A stretch of 64,000 bases of DNA, taken from G963664835 sp963664835 (GTDB lineage: Bacteria > Chloroflexota > UBA6077 > FW602-bin22 > JBCLEL01). The translations under genes and the position numbers were made by a program. Where the stretch lies: assembly GCA_963664835.2 (NCBI GenBank), contig CAXXUG010000028.1, positions 124,001 to 188,000 on the forward strand, given 5' to 3'. The notes under the pieces are model-generated. The model did not search any database. It was given only the letters and a program-made list of their open reading frames with translations, and was not told where the DNA came from. Positions within the stretch are counted from its first letter, which is position 1, and every line of letters starts with the position of its first letter. This document shows positions 35,543 to 43,728 of the stretch, in pieces.

Positions 35543-35723
35543 CTAGGGCACTCGACGAAGAGTATTGTCACTAGGATTCTTTGCTTAGCTTCATGGACGG
35601 GACATGCCGAAGACGCCACGAGGTACTTATATAGGATTTGATCGCCAACCCGGCCTCGCAAGCAATCGCGCACGTCCGATGAGTTCGGCTCAAAGTTGGA
35701 TCACTGACGAGGCCGGTGCGTCA

Positions 35724-36584
35724 CTAAGCAGCTTCTACCGCGGCGGAAATCGCTCTTCGAGTGTAGATCTTGAGAAGCTCGGCCCTATACTCGGCGGAAG
35801 CGTGTATGTCCCCCAGGATATCGACAGCGTCGGGCACCGCGTCAGCGGCGGCGGCGATCGTCGCATCGTCGAGACTGCTGCCGGCCAGGACGCCTTCCGC
35901 CGCGTTGGCACGCACCGCGACCGATCCGGCGCCGGTGACTCCAATCCTGGCGGATGAGCATACACCATCGCTTACGCTGACGACCGCAGAAACGCCGACG
36001 ATCGCGTAACGCGAAGCGGGATTCTCGCACTTGGCATAGGAGCTACCCGAGCCGGCTCCAGCGCTTGGAATCCTCACGCTGGTGAGGATCTCATCGGCGC
36101 CGAGCGAGGTCATCATCAGGCCCTGGAAGAACGCGCTCGCCGGAATCGAACGCTGGCCGGCCGGTCCTGTCACTACCAACTCGGCGTCGAACGCGAGCAC
36201 GACCGCCGGGAGATCCGACGCTGGGTCGGCGTGGGCCAGGTTTCCACCAATGGTTCCGACGTTGCGGACCTGCTGATCGCCGATCTGGCCGGCCGCGGCG
36301 CTGAGCGCCGGAGCCCCGCTCTGCACGATCGCCGAATCGGCTATCTGTGCATGAGTACACATAGCGCCGATAACGATCGTGCCGTCCTCCTCGGAAATCT
36401 CGTTCAAGCCGGATACCCTCGAAATGTCGATCAAGACCTGCGGCGCCGCAAGCCGGAGCTTCATCAGGGGAATCAGGCTGTGTCCGCCGGCTAGAACCTT
36501 GGCGTCATCGCCATGTTGCTGAAGTAATCCGATCGCTTCCTCTAAGGACGTCGGTGCGTGGTAATCGAAACTGTCCGGAATCAC
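35724..36584 (-). CDS. coxM: Molybdenum hydroxylase FAD-binding (medium) subunit
   Basis: FAD subunit of the CO dehydrogenase/xanthine dehydrogenase family, 286 residues. FAD-binding motifs are AGGHSLIPLMKLRL near residue 32 and TIGGNLAHADPASD near residue 110. It passes electrons from the 2Fe-2S subunit to an acceptor. The start is GTG at 36584 with GGGGG upstream, 13 bp after coxL. The gene order S-L-M is that typical of form II clusters. The codon count and domain are intact. Confidence 0.92.
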   Translation of the reverse strand: MIPDSFDYHAPTSLEEAIGLLQQHGDDAKVLAGGHSLIPLMKLRLAAPQVLIDISRVSGLNEISEEDGTIVIGAMCTHAQIADSAIVQSGAPALSAAAGQIGDQQVRNVGTIGGNLAHADPASDLPAVVLAFDAELVVTGPAGQRSIPASAFFQGLMMTSLGADEILTSVRIPSAGAGSGSSYAKCENPASRYAIVGVSAVVSVSDGVCSSARIGVTGAGSVAVRANAAEGVLAGSSLDDATIAAAADAVPDAVDILGDIHASAEYRAELLKIYTRRAISAAVEAA

Positions 36585-36597
36585 GACGTTACCCCCC

Positions 36598-38949
36598 TTA
36601 TTGTTTTGCTTGCTGAATCAGCCGCCAAACCTTTTCCGGCGTGGCCGGCATCTGAACGTTCTTGATCCCCAACGGCGCCAACGCGTCACAGACGGCGTTG
36701 ATGACTGCGGCGCCGGCGGCGATTGTGCCGGTCTCGCCAACGCCCTTCGCCCCAATTGGATTGTGCGGCGAAGGAGTCTCGGTACGATCAAGCTCGAAAT
36801 TCGGGAAATCATCGGCGCGCGGCACGGTGTAGTCCATCATCGAGCCGGTGAGTAGCTGGCCATCTTCTGAGTAGACGGCTTCTTCCAGCAGCGCCTGGCC
36901 GATGCCTTGGGCTATGCCGCCGTGGACCTGACCGTCGACGATCATCGGGTTGATGACCCTTCCGCAGTCGTCCACCGCAATGTACCGCTTCAGATCCACG
37001 GTGCCGGTCTCGGAATCGACTTCAACGACGGCGATGTGGGTACCAAATGGATAGGTGAAGTTTGGTGGATCGTAGAAGGCGCTCTCTTCCAAGCCGGGAT
37101 CTACGCCTTCCGGCATATCCCAAGCGAGATATGCGGCCAGCGTAACATCCTGGATAGTCTTGGCGTTTTCACGCGCGCCGCGAACGTAGAACGTCCCCTG
37201 GTCGAACTCGACGTCGCCCTCCGATACCTCTAGCATGTGGGCGGCAATCTTCTTCGCCTTGTCGCGAATCTTCCGGGCCGCAAGCGCCAGAGCACTGCCT
37301 CCGACAGCCGTGGCGCGACTGCCATAGGTGCCCCATCCCATCGGTATGCGGTCCGTATCTCCGTGGACGACCTCGATGTCATCGATTGGAATTCCGAGCT
37401 CATCGCTCACGATCTGGGCGAAAGTAGTTTCCTCGCCCTGGCCGTGCGGGGAAGCCCCGGTGAACACGGATGCCTTACCGGTGGGATGCACTCGGATAAC
37501 GGCGTTCTCCCAGAGTCCACCCTGGAAGCCGACGGCACCGGCGACGGCGGAAGGCCCTAGTCCGCAGATCTCAACGTAGGTACATAGCCCAATACCCAGG
37601 TAGCGGCCCTCGGCGCGGGCGGCCTCCTGCTCGGACCGGAAAGCTCCGTAGTCGACCATGCCCAACGCTATGTCCAACGCGGTCTCGTACTCGCCGCTGT
37701 CGTACTCCAATCCGGTGGATGTGGTGTGCGGGAAAGAACCGGACGAAATCAGGTTCTTACGCCGTACTTCGACCGGGTCCATACCGATCTCAGCGGCGAA
37801 GAGATCTACCAACCGCTCCACAAGATAGGTCATTTCCGGACGGCCGGCGCCTCGATAGGCGTCGACAGGAGTTGTATTGGTCAGCACGCCTATCGTTTCG
37901 CAGGCAGTGTTTTCTATTGTGTACGACCCGGCCATCATGAGTCCGCACAGAATCGTCGGAACGCCTGGGGCGGCGGTCGACAGATATGCGCCCATGCCGG
38001 CTTTAATTTGGGACCGAATGCCTGTGATCTTGCCGTCGCGATTGCCGGCTATTTCAACCTTCTGTACGTGATCGCGTCCGTGGGTGGTAACCAGGTAGTT
38101 CTCGCTGCGAGACTCAGACCACTTCACCGGCACGCCCAACTGCATGGAGCAGTAGGCTACGATCGATTCATCGGCGTAGTGGGGGATCTTGCTGCCGAAC
38201 CCGCCGCCAACTTCAGGGGCGATGACGCGCAGCTTGTGCTCAGGGATACCCAGGTCGCCGGACATCAAGACCCGGCAGATGTGGGGGTTCTGAGAGGTGA
38301 CCCAAACGGTCAGATCCTCGGAGCCGGCATTCCAACTGGCGACGCATCCCCGGGTCTCGATCGCGTTGGGGATCAGCACCTGGTGGACGATCCGCTCCTC
38401 GACCGTGACCTCGGCCTCGGCGAACGCGGTGTCGGGATCGCCGCCTGCGGTCTTCCAATGGAAGGCGACGTTGCCCTCGGCCTCATCGTGCAGCTGAGGA
38501 GCGCCGGGCTCCAGGGCTTTCTCGACGTGGGCTACGGAAGGCAACACTTCGTAATCGACTTCAATTAGATCAAGAGCGTCGCGGGCTGTGTAAATATCGT
38601 CCGCCACGACGACCGCAACGCCGTCACCAACGTAGCGAACCTTGTCCACCGCCAATGGCGGGTGGCCGGGTAGTTTCAAATCGGAATCAGGGAGGAGCCA
38701 GGCACAGGCGACATCACCGACCTTGCCCTGCAGGTCAGCGCCGGTGTACACGGCGTGAACGCCCTCATGGGCCCTGGCGTTGTCGACGTTAATCGAACGA
38801 ATGCGGGCATGGGCGTGCGGGCTCCGAAGAATGGTGGCGTGGAGCATCCCAGCCAACTTCACGTCGTCGGTGTAGGTGGCCCTGCCGGTGATCAGCCGCG
38901 GATCCTCGCGCCGGCGGACCGAAGAGCCAAATATTTGCGTTACTGCCAT
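36598..38949 (-). CDS. coxL: Molybdenum hydroxylase large subunit, form II CoxL type
   Basis: Mo-cofactor-binding subunit of the xanthine oxidase family, 783 residues. The key loop at residues 364-370 is AYRGAGR, the form II signature, instead of AYxCSFR of true form I CO dehydrogenase; the copper-binding Cys is therefore lacking. The C-terminal catalytic Glu is present in AKGVGETGTI. Form II enzymes are widely annotated as CO dehydrogenase, but their true substrate is generally unknown and may be an aldehyde, purine or other heterocycle. ATG start after CAGGAGGG. Mo cofactor could come from the moaB/mogA gene about 7 kb away. Confidence 0.93.
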   Translation of the reverse strand: MAVTQIFGSSVRRREDPRLITGRATYTDDVKLAGMLHATILRSPHAHARIRSINVDNARAHEGVHAVYTGADLQGKVGDVACAWLLPDSDLKLPGHPPLAVDKVRYVGDGVAVVVADDIYTARDALDLIEVDYEVLPSVAHVEKALEPGAPQLHDEAEGNVAFHWKTAGGDPDTAFAEAEVTVEERIVHQVLIPNAIETRGCVASWNAGSEDLTVWVTSQNPHICRVLMSGDLGIPEHKLRVIAPEVGGGFGSKIPHYADESIVAYCSMQLGVPVKWSESRSENYLVTTHGRDHVQKVEIAGNRDGKITGIRSQIKAGMGAYLSTAAPGVPTILCGLMMAGSYTIENTACETIGVLTNTTPVDAYRGAGRPEMTYLVERLVDLFAAEIGMDPVEVRRKNLISSGSFPHTTSTGLEYDSGEYETALDIALGMVDYGAFRSEQEAARAEGRYLGIGLCTYVEICGLGPSAVAGAVGFQGGLWENAVIRVHPTGKASVFTGASPHGQGEETTFAQIVSDELGIPIDDIEVVHGDTDRIPMGWGTYGSRATAVGGSALALAARKIRDKAKKIAAHMLEVSEGDVEFDQGTFYVRGARENAKTIQDVTLAAYLAWDMPEGVDPGLEESAFYDPPNFTYPFGTHIAVVEVDSETGTVDLKRYIAVDDCGRVINPMIVDGQVHGGIAQGIGQALLEEAVYSEDGQLLTGSMMDYTVPRADDFPNFELDRTETPSPHNPIGAKGVGETGTIAAGAAVINAVCDALAPLGIKNVQMPATPEKVWRLIQQAKQ

Positions 38950-39005
38950 ATCGAATCACCCTCCTGGTTGGGTTCCACGATTGCTTTTCCGCTTTCCACG
39001 GCCGC

Positions 39006-39476
39006 TTACTCGCTTGCGGTCGACGCTTGCTTGACCGCCTTCACAATGTTCTGGTAGCCAGTGCAGCGACACAGGTTCCCTTCGAGACCGTGCCTGATCT
39101 CGCCCTCGTCTGGGTCGGGATTCCGTTCGAGGAGGTCGACCGCCGCCATGATCATGCCTGGGGTGCAGAAACCACATTGCAGTCCGTGGGTGTCCCAGAA
39201 CGCCGTCTGCAGCGGATGCAACTCGCCGTCTTTCGCCAGACCCTCGATCGTGGTAACCTCGCGTCCATCTGCCTGAACGGCGAACAACGTGCAGGACTTC
39301 ACGGCGACGCCATCGACAAGAATGGTGCATGAGCCGCACTGACTCGTATCGCATCCGATATGAGTGCCGGTCAGCCCCAGATTCTCCCTCAGGAAGTGAA
39401 CAAGCAACAACCTGGAATCGACGTCACACGTCTTGCTCGCGCCATTCACAGTAAGCTCGATCTTGTGTGAGCCCAT
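39006..39476 (-). CDS. coxS: Molybdenum hydroxylase 2Fe-2S (small) subunit
   Basis: Two [2Fe-2S] clusters transfer electrons from the Mo centre to FAD. The protein is 156 residues from the ATG at 39476, with AGGAGG seven bases before. The plant-type cluster is bound by Cys in GCDTSQCGSCTIL and the distal Cys of VAVKSC. The second cluster is bound by CGFCTPGM and CRCTGYQ. First of the three structural subunits, and directly after coxG. Confidence 0.95.
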   Translation of the reverse strand: MGSHKIELTVNGASKTCDVDSRLLLVHFLRENLGLTGTHIGCDTSQCGSCTILVDGVAVKSCTLFAVQADGREVTTIEGLAKDGELHPLQTAFWDTHGLQCGFCTPGMIMAAVDLLERNPDPDEGEIRHGLEGNLCRCTGYQNIVKAVKQASTASE

Positions 39477-39535
39477 AGACAATCCTCCTATCTATTTCGT
39501 TGACCGCTCAATCGGCCGGCTAGCAGATCAGAGAC

Positions 39536-39985
39536 TCAATCCTTGCATGACTCCGCCAATTTCGATTCCAAGCACCCGAAGAACTGGGTAGTCAGCATTT
39601 GCGCCACCGGTTCGAAAAGGCGTTGGCCTACAGCTGCGATAAGTCCTGCCACCTGGTATTCGCCGCTGTACGTGACGACCGTGGATTCGGCGGCGCCGGC
39701 CAACTCGAGAAGGCCGGTTGCATTGATGGTACCGAGTCTTCCTCGACCTTCGACTTCCAATCGAAAGCTGTTTGGCGGGTTCTTGTCTCTGATACGAACC
39801 TTGCCTTTGTAATCGCCTCGAACCGCGGGGACTCCGATCTTGACGCTCGCCTCGTACTCGTCGGGGCCGATGAGGCGCAGTTCCTGCCCTCCCGGTATAC
39901 AGCTAGCCAGCGCGTCCGGATCAAGAAGCAACTGCCAGACTTTATCAGGCTCGGCGCGGAGTGAATACTCGCCACTTACTCTCAT
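39536..39985 (-). CDS. coxG: CoxG-like SRPBCC protein
   Basis: A 149-residue SRPBCC-fold protein of the CoxG family: MRVSGEYSLRAEPDKVWQLL, then LASCIPGGQELR and the C-terminal LTTQFFGCLESKLAESC. In CO oxidisers CoxG recruits CO dehydrogenase to the membrane. The ATG at 39985 follows AAGGA. As the first gene of the operon, it probably shares the main promoter; the region upstream shows no strong promoter by eye. Its position before coxS rather than near the end of the operon is less common. Confidence 0.88.
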   Translation of the reverse strand: MRVSGEYSLRAEPDKVWQLLLDPDALASCIPGGQELRLIGPDEYEASVKIGVPAVRGDYKGKVRIRDKNPPNSFRLEVEGRGRLGTINATGLLELAGAAESTVVTYSGEYQVAGLIAAVGQRLFEPVAQMLTTQFFGCLESKLAESCKD

Positions 39986-40396
39986 GCCTGAAAGTCCTTT
40001 CGCAACACCGCGAAATGACGGGCGACCGCCGCGATGTTCGATGTGTAAGTCATTGTAAATAACGGGGCTTACACACGTCAATGACCCTAAGAATGGTCAC
40101 GTCTTGGAACAGTTGAGGATAACCCACAATCTGGTCTTTAGCACATTACCGGACGCGTATGGTCATTTCATCGTAAGGGGAACTCATGAATTGCAAACGG
40201 GGGTTGCGGTAAGGTGTCCTCACGCCGTGGTCTGGAATCCATCTATAATGCGACACTGTGTGGCGAGAACGCTACCGGACTAAGTGACGGCGAAAGGATC
40301 CGAGTTGGTTGAGCGCGTGGCCTGTTGGGCGAATGACCCCGAAATGGGAGTCGAGGACTATTCGGCCGGTTGGCGGTGTTGGGCTAGGGAGATGCG
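39986..40396. other. Divergent intergenic region, cox operon and HEAT-selA
   Basis: No gene seen. It should hold promoters for the cox operon (minus) and the HEAT-selA operon (plus). No tRNA-like cloverleaf, including tRNA-Sec, and no repeat of the families listed here was recognised. Confidence 0.45.
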
Positions 40397-41323
40397 ATGG
40401 ACCTGGATGCGCTGCTGAACGCGATAGCCGGCGACGGGCCGCTGCCCAGGCAATCGGATTTGATTGGGCTCTCCTCCCTGGGAGCGGAGGAGGCACGGCT
40501 GTTCGGACAGAGGGCCGGGCAGTTGGAGAGGGGCAGGCGAACCGAGTTGGCCCAACGGCTGAGCGAGCTTGCGGAGGACCAATCGGAGCTGGACCTGGAG
40601 CCGGCGATGGTCGCCCTTGCTCGCGACGAATCGAGCGAAGTACGCCGGCTGGCTGCTGCGTCGCTTTGGGAAAGCGTCAACGCGGACACTGTGAGGCTGG
40701 TGCTGGAAATGGCGCAGGGCGATCGGGACCTCGAGGTACAGGAAGCGGCCTTGATCTCTTTGGCGAGCCATGCGTTGTCCTTCGAGGTGGGCAAGCTGCG
40801 TTCAACGGTCGGGGAAGAGCTGAAGACTGCGCTTCAGCGCATGGTGAGCGACGAGGCGGAACCTCTGCTGGTCCGCCGGCGGGCGCTCGAGGCAATCGGC
40901 GTGTTCAACGAGCAGCCAGTGAGGGACCTGATCAAGTGGGGATTCAGTCACCGAGATCGAAGCGTCAAGACCAGCGCGGTCTACGCGATGGGACGCAGCG
41001 CGGACGACTTCTGGCTACCGGAGGTGATGCAGGCGCTTTCGAGTCAGGACGGGGAGATCTGCTTCGAGGCGGCCAGGGCCGCCGGCGAGATCGAGCTCAC
41101 CCAGGCTGTGCCGCGATTGATCGAGTTGACCAAAGTCGATGACCGCGAGGTGGCGACTAACGCGGCGTTCGCCCTGGGATCGATCGCGACCGAGGAGGCC
41201 GGCATGGCTTTGAAGGACCTTTCCAACTCCGACGACGAGTTTCTAAGCGACCTGGGGAAAGAGGCCATCCAGACGTTACGCACCACCCATGATCCGTTGG
41301 ACCTGGCACCGGAGATGGATTGA
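40397..41323 (+). CDS. HEAT-repeat protein
   Basis: A 308-residue helical repeat protein with about six HEAT/PBS-lyase-like units, for example EVRRLAAASLWESV, LEVQEAALISLASHA, VKTSAVYAMGRSAD and EVATNAAFALGSIA. It probably works as a protein-binding scaffold. It overlaps selA by one base (TGATG), so the two are translationally coupled. I know of no direct role for HEAT proteins in selenocysteine synthesis. The long overlapping frame on the same strand at 40309 is a shadow. Start ATG at 40397. Confidence 0.75.
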   Translation: MDLDALLNAIAGDGPLPRQSDLIGLSSLGAEEARLFGQRAGQLERGRRTELAQRLSELAEDQSELDLEPAMVALARDESSEVRRLAAASLWESVNADTVRLVLEMAQGDRDLEVQEAALISLASHALSFEVGKLRSTVGEELKTALQRMVSDEAEPLLVRRRALEAIGVFNEQPVRDLIKWGFSHRDRSVKTSAVYAMGRSADDFWLPEVMQALSSQDGEICFEAARAAGEIELTQAVPRLIELTKVDDREVATNAAFALGSIATEEAGMALKDLSNSDDEFLSDLGKEAIQTLRTTHDPLDLAPEMD

Positions 41324-42723
41324 TGAGCGCGGACGCGAACCTGAGGGGCATTCCAAGCGTGGACCGGATGCTGTCGCTGCCGGAGGTTGCCGGGCTGACT
41401 GAGGAAAACGGGCACGCCGTCGTGGCCCAGCAGGTACGGGCAGTGCTGGCGGAAGAGCGCAACAGCAGGCTCGCCGGCAATCCGGCCGCCGGGCCGGAGG
41501 ACTTGGTGGACCGAATAAAGCAGGGCGTTCGGACGTCGCAGCGGCTCAGCCTGCGACCGGTCCTGAACGGAACGGGCGTAATAATTCACACGAACTTGGG
41601 AAGGGCCCTGCTGTCCGACGACGCGGCGGCCGCCGCTGTGAACGCTGCAACCAGCTACAGCAACCTCGAGTTCGATCTCGAGACGGGCGCCCGGGGCTCT
41701 CGCCACAGCCACGTTCGTAGATGGCTTTCGGAGCTGACCGGCGCGGAGGACGCGCTGGTCGCGAACAATAACGCCGGGGCAGTCCTGCTGGCGCTTGCGG
41801 CTCTCGCAACCGGGCGCGAGATAGTAGTCTCACGGAGCCAGGCGATAGAGATAGGGGGCGGGTTCCGCATCCCCGAGGTTATGGAGCAGAGCGGCGGTCG
41901 GCTGGTGGAAGTTGGCACGACCAATCGGACCTACCTGGCCGACTACGAGCGAGCGATCGGGCCGGAGACGGCGGTGTTCCTTCGAGCGCACCAGAGCAAC
42001 TTCCGAATAATCGGCTTCACCCACGAGCCTTCGTTGAGAGAGTTGGTCGGGTTGGCCGGCCAACACGGGATCGCCGTCGTAGACGACCTGGGCAGCGGCT
42101 GCCTGATCGATCCGAGCGGGTTTGGTCTCAGCGGTGAGCCGCTAGTAGCGGACAGCGTTCAAGCGGGTGCAGACCTGGTGTGCTTCTCCGGCGACAAGCT
42201 GCTGGGAGGACCCCAGGCCGGCTTGATAGTCGGGAAGGCCGAAGCAGTGGGCCGGTGCGCCGGCCACCCGTTGGCCAGGGCACTGCGTATCGACAAGATG
42301 AGCCTGGCCGCGTTGGAGGCGACGCTGCGGCACTATCAACGTGGAGAAGCGACGGAGAAGGTGCCCGTCTGGCGCATGATATCGGCATCGACGGCCGAGT
42401 TGGAATCCAGGGGACAGAGATGGCTGGATGGACTGGCATCAGGGCGGGCAAGCATCGATCTTGCCCGGACCAGGGCAACCGTTGGCGGCGGATCGACTCC
42501 GGAGCAAGAGTTGGAATCACGGGCGATATCTATCGCGCCGGGCAGCCGTGAGGGACGCGTGGATTGCTATATAATCGCTCGTGCGCTGCGAGCAGTCGAG
42601 CCACCGGTCATCGGGCGAATAGAACATGACCGAGTGCTGGTCGACTTGCGGACCATTCTTCCCGACGACGACACTGCGGCGATTGGCAGCGTCAGCCGGG
42701 CGCTGGCGAGCATCTCAGAGTGA
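41323..42723 (+). CDS. selA: L-seryl-tRNA(Sec) selenium transferase
   Basis: PLP enzyme that converts seryl-tRNA(Sec) to selenocysteinyl-tRNA(Sec), 466 residues, the normal length. The PLP Lys lies in VCFSGDKLLGGPQAG near residue 292, with VVDDLGSGCLIDPS upstream, and the N-terminal VLNGTGVIIHTNLGRALL is diagnostic. Selenophosphate is made by SelD and decoding needs SelB; neither is in the window, nor is tRNA-Sec. Translation is coupled to the HEAT gene and a PhyH gene follows by 16 bp. I see no selenoprotein candidate in the window. Confidence 0.95.
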   Translation: MSADANLRGIPSVDRMLSLPEVAGLTEENGHAVVAQQVRAVLAEERNSRLAGNPAAGPEDLVDRIKQGVRTSQRLSLRPVLNGTGVIIHTNLGRALLSDDAAAAAVNAATSYSNLEFDLETGARGSRHSHVRRWLSELTGAEDALVANNNAGAVLLALAALATGREIVVSRSQAIEIGGGFRIPEVMEQSGGRLVEVGTTNRTYLADYERAIGPETAVFLRAHQSNFRIIGFTHEPSLRELVGLAGQHGIAVVDDLGSGCLIDPSGFGLSGEPLVADSVQAGADLVCFSGDKLLGGPQAGLIVGKAEAVGRCAGHPLARALRIDKMSLAALEATLRHYQRGEATEKVPVWRMISASTAELESRGQRWLDGLASGRASIDLARTRATVGGGSTPEQELESRAISIAPGSREGRVDCYIIARALRAVEPPVIGRIEHDRVLVDLRTILPDDDTAAIGSVSRALASISE

Positions 42724-42739
42724 TCAAGGAGAGAAATCG

Positions 42740-43552
42740 ATGATACTGACTCAGCAGCAACTGAACCACTTCGACACCTTCGGGTTCGTGGTGTTTCGTC
42801 AGCTACTCTCGCCGGATGAGATGGAAACTTTCGGCAACGAGTTCGATTCCGAGCTGGATTCATGGCTCCCTGACGGTGTCCACAAGGGCAAGGCCAGGCA
42901 CTACGGCTCACTGATGGACTCGAATACTCCTTTCTCGTCGGCTCTTATGCACGACCCGCGCATAGCCGGCGTGGCCGAGCAGTTGCTGGGTACCAGGGTT
43001 CTTGGCGTCGCGATTGGCGGAAGCTACCACGTAGGCGACACTCAATGGCACGCCGACGCGAAGAACTTGGACTACGGGGCGGTTAAGTTCACGACATATT
43101 TCGACCGGCTGGATGCAACGAATGGGGCTTTGCGGGTGATACCCGGCTCCCACCGCGAGCCGCTGTGGAGCATGATCGAACGGGACACGCAGAGCACGTT
43201 CGGCGTCGACCCAGATGAGATGCCGGCCTACGTATTTGAAACAGAGCCGGGCGATGTGCTGGCGTTCAACATGCCGCTCTGGCACGGGGCGTTTCACGGG
43301 GGAAACCGCCGGCGGATGTGCGAGATTGGCTTCTACGAGGAGCCGACGACCGAGGTCGCTCATCTTGCAGTACGAGATCAGATGGAGCGGAACCAGCGGA
43401 TGTTCGCTGAGTCCAGGGCAACTTACCCGGGACACCAGCTCTACCCTGAGTTCTGGCGTTCGATAGATAACGAGACCCACCAACGCTGGATTCGCTGGAT
43501 GGCGGACCAGGACGTGCTGGACACGCCGACAATGGAGCGACGGAGTACTTAG
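42740..43552 (+). CDS. PhyH-family Fe(II)/2-oxoglutarate dioxygenase, copy 4
   Basis: Fourth PhyH relative, 270 residues from the ATG at 42740, which follows AAGGAGAG. The frame upstream to 42626 lies within selA and is not the gene. N-terminus MILTQQQLNHFDTFGFVVFR is clearly related to the tandem trio. Metal motifs are WHAD (instead of WHPD) and WHGAFHGGNRRR. The loop inserted in the tandem copies is shorter here. It lies 16 bp after selA and is probably in the same operon. Substrate unknown. Confidence 0.9.
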   Translation: MILTQQQLNHFDTFGFVVFRQLLSPDEMETFGNEFDSELDSWLPDGVHKGKARHYGSLMDSNTPFSSALMHDPRIAGVAEQLLGTRVLGVAIGGSYHVGDTQWHADAKNLDYGAVKFTTYFDRLDATNGALRVIPGSHREPLWSMIERDTQSTFGVDPDEMPAYVFETEPGDVLAFNMPLWHGAFHGGNRRRMCEIGFYEEPTTEVAHLAVRDQMERNQRMFAESRATYPGHQLYPEFWRSIDNETHQRWIRWMADQDVLDTPTMERRST

Positions 43553-43728
43553 GTCCCCGGCCAGGGCTGTTCCCGAGTCGCCCGTACCGGGATTGCGGTA
43601 GTTGGTGGGCCGCCAATGCACACGACGCGGCCGGCCGCGACCGTCATACCCGTATATATAATTGATCTCCGAATCTAAACGAGAGAACTGCGCGGCGACC
43701 TTAACGCCGCAGCGGAGGCAGATGGAAC

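Noticed and set aside
39986..40396. tRNA-Sec gene near selA
   Set aside because: No long acceptor arm or TCA anticodon loop was found in the gap upstream of the operon.
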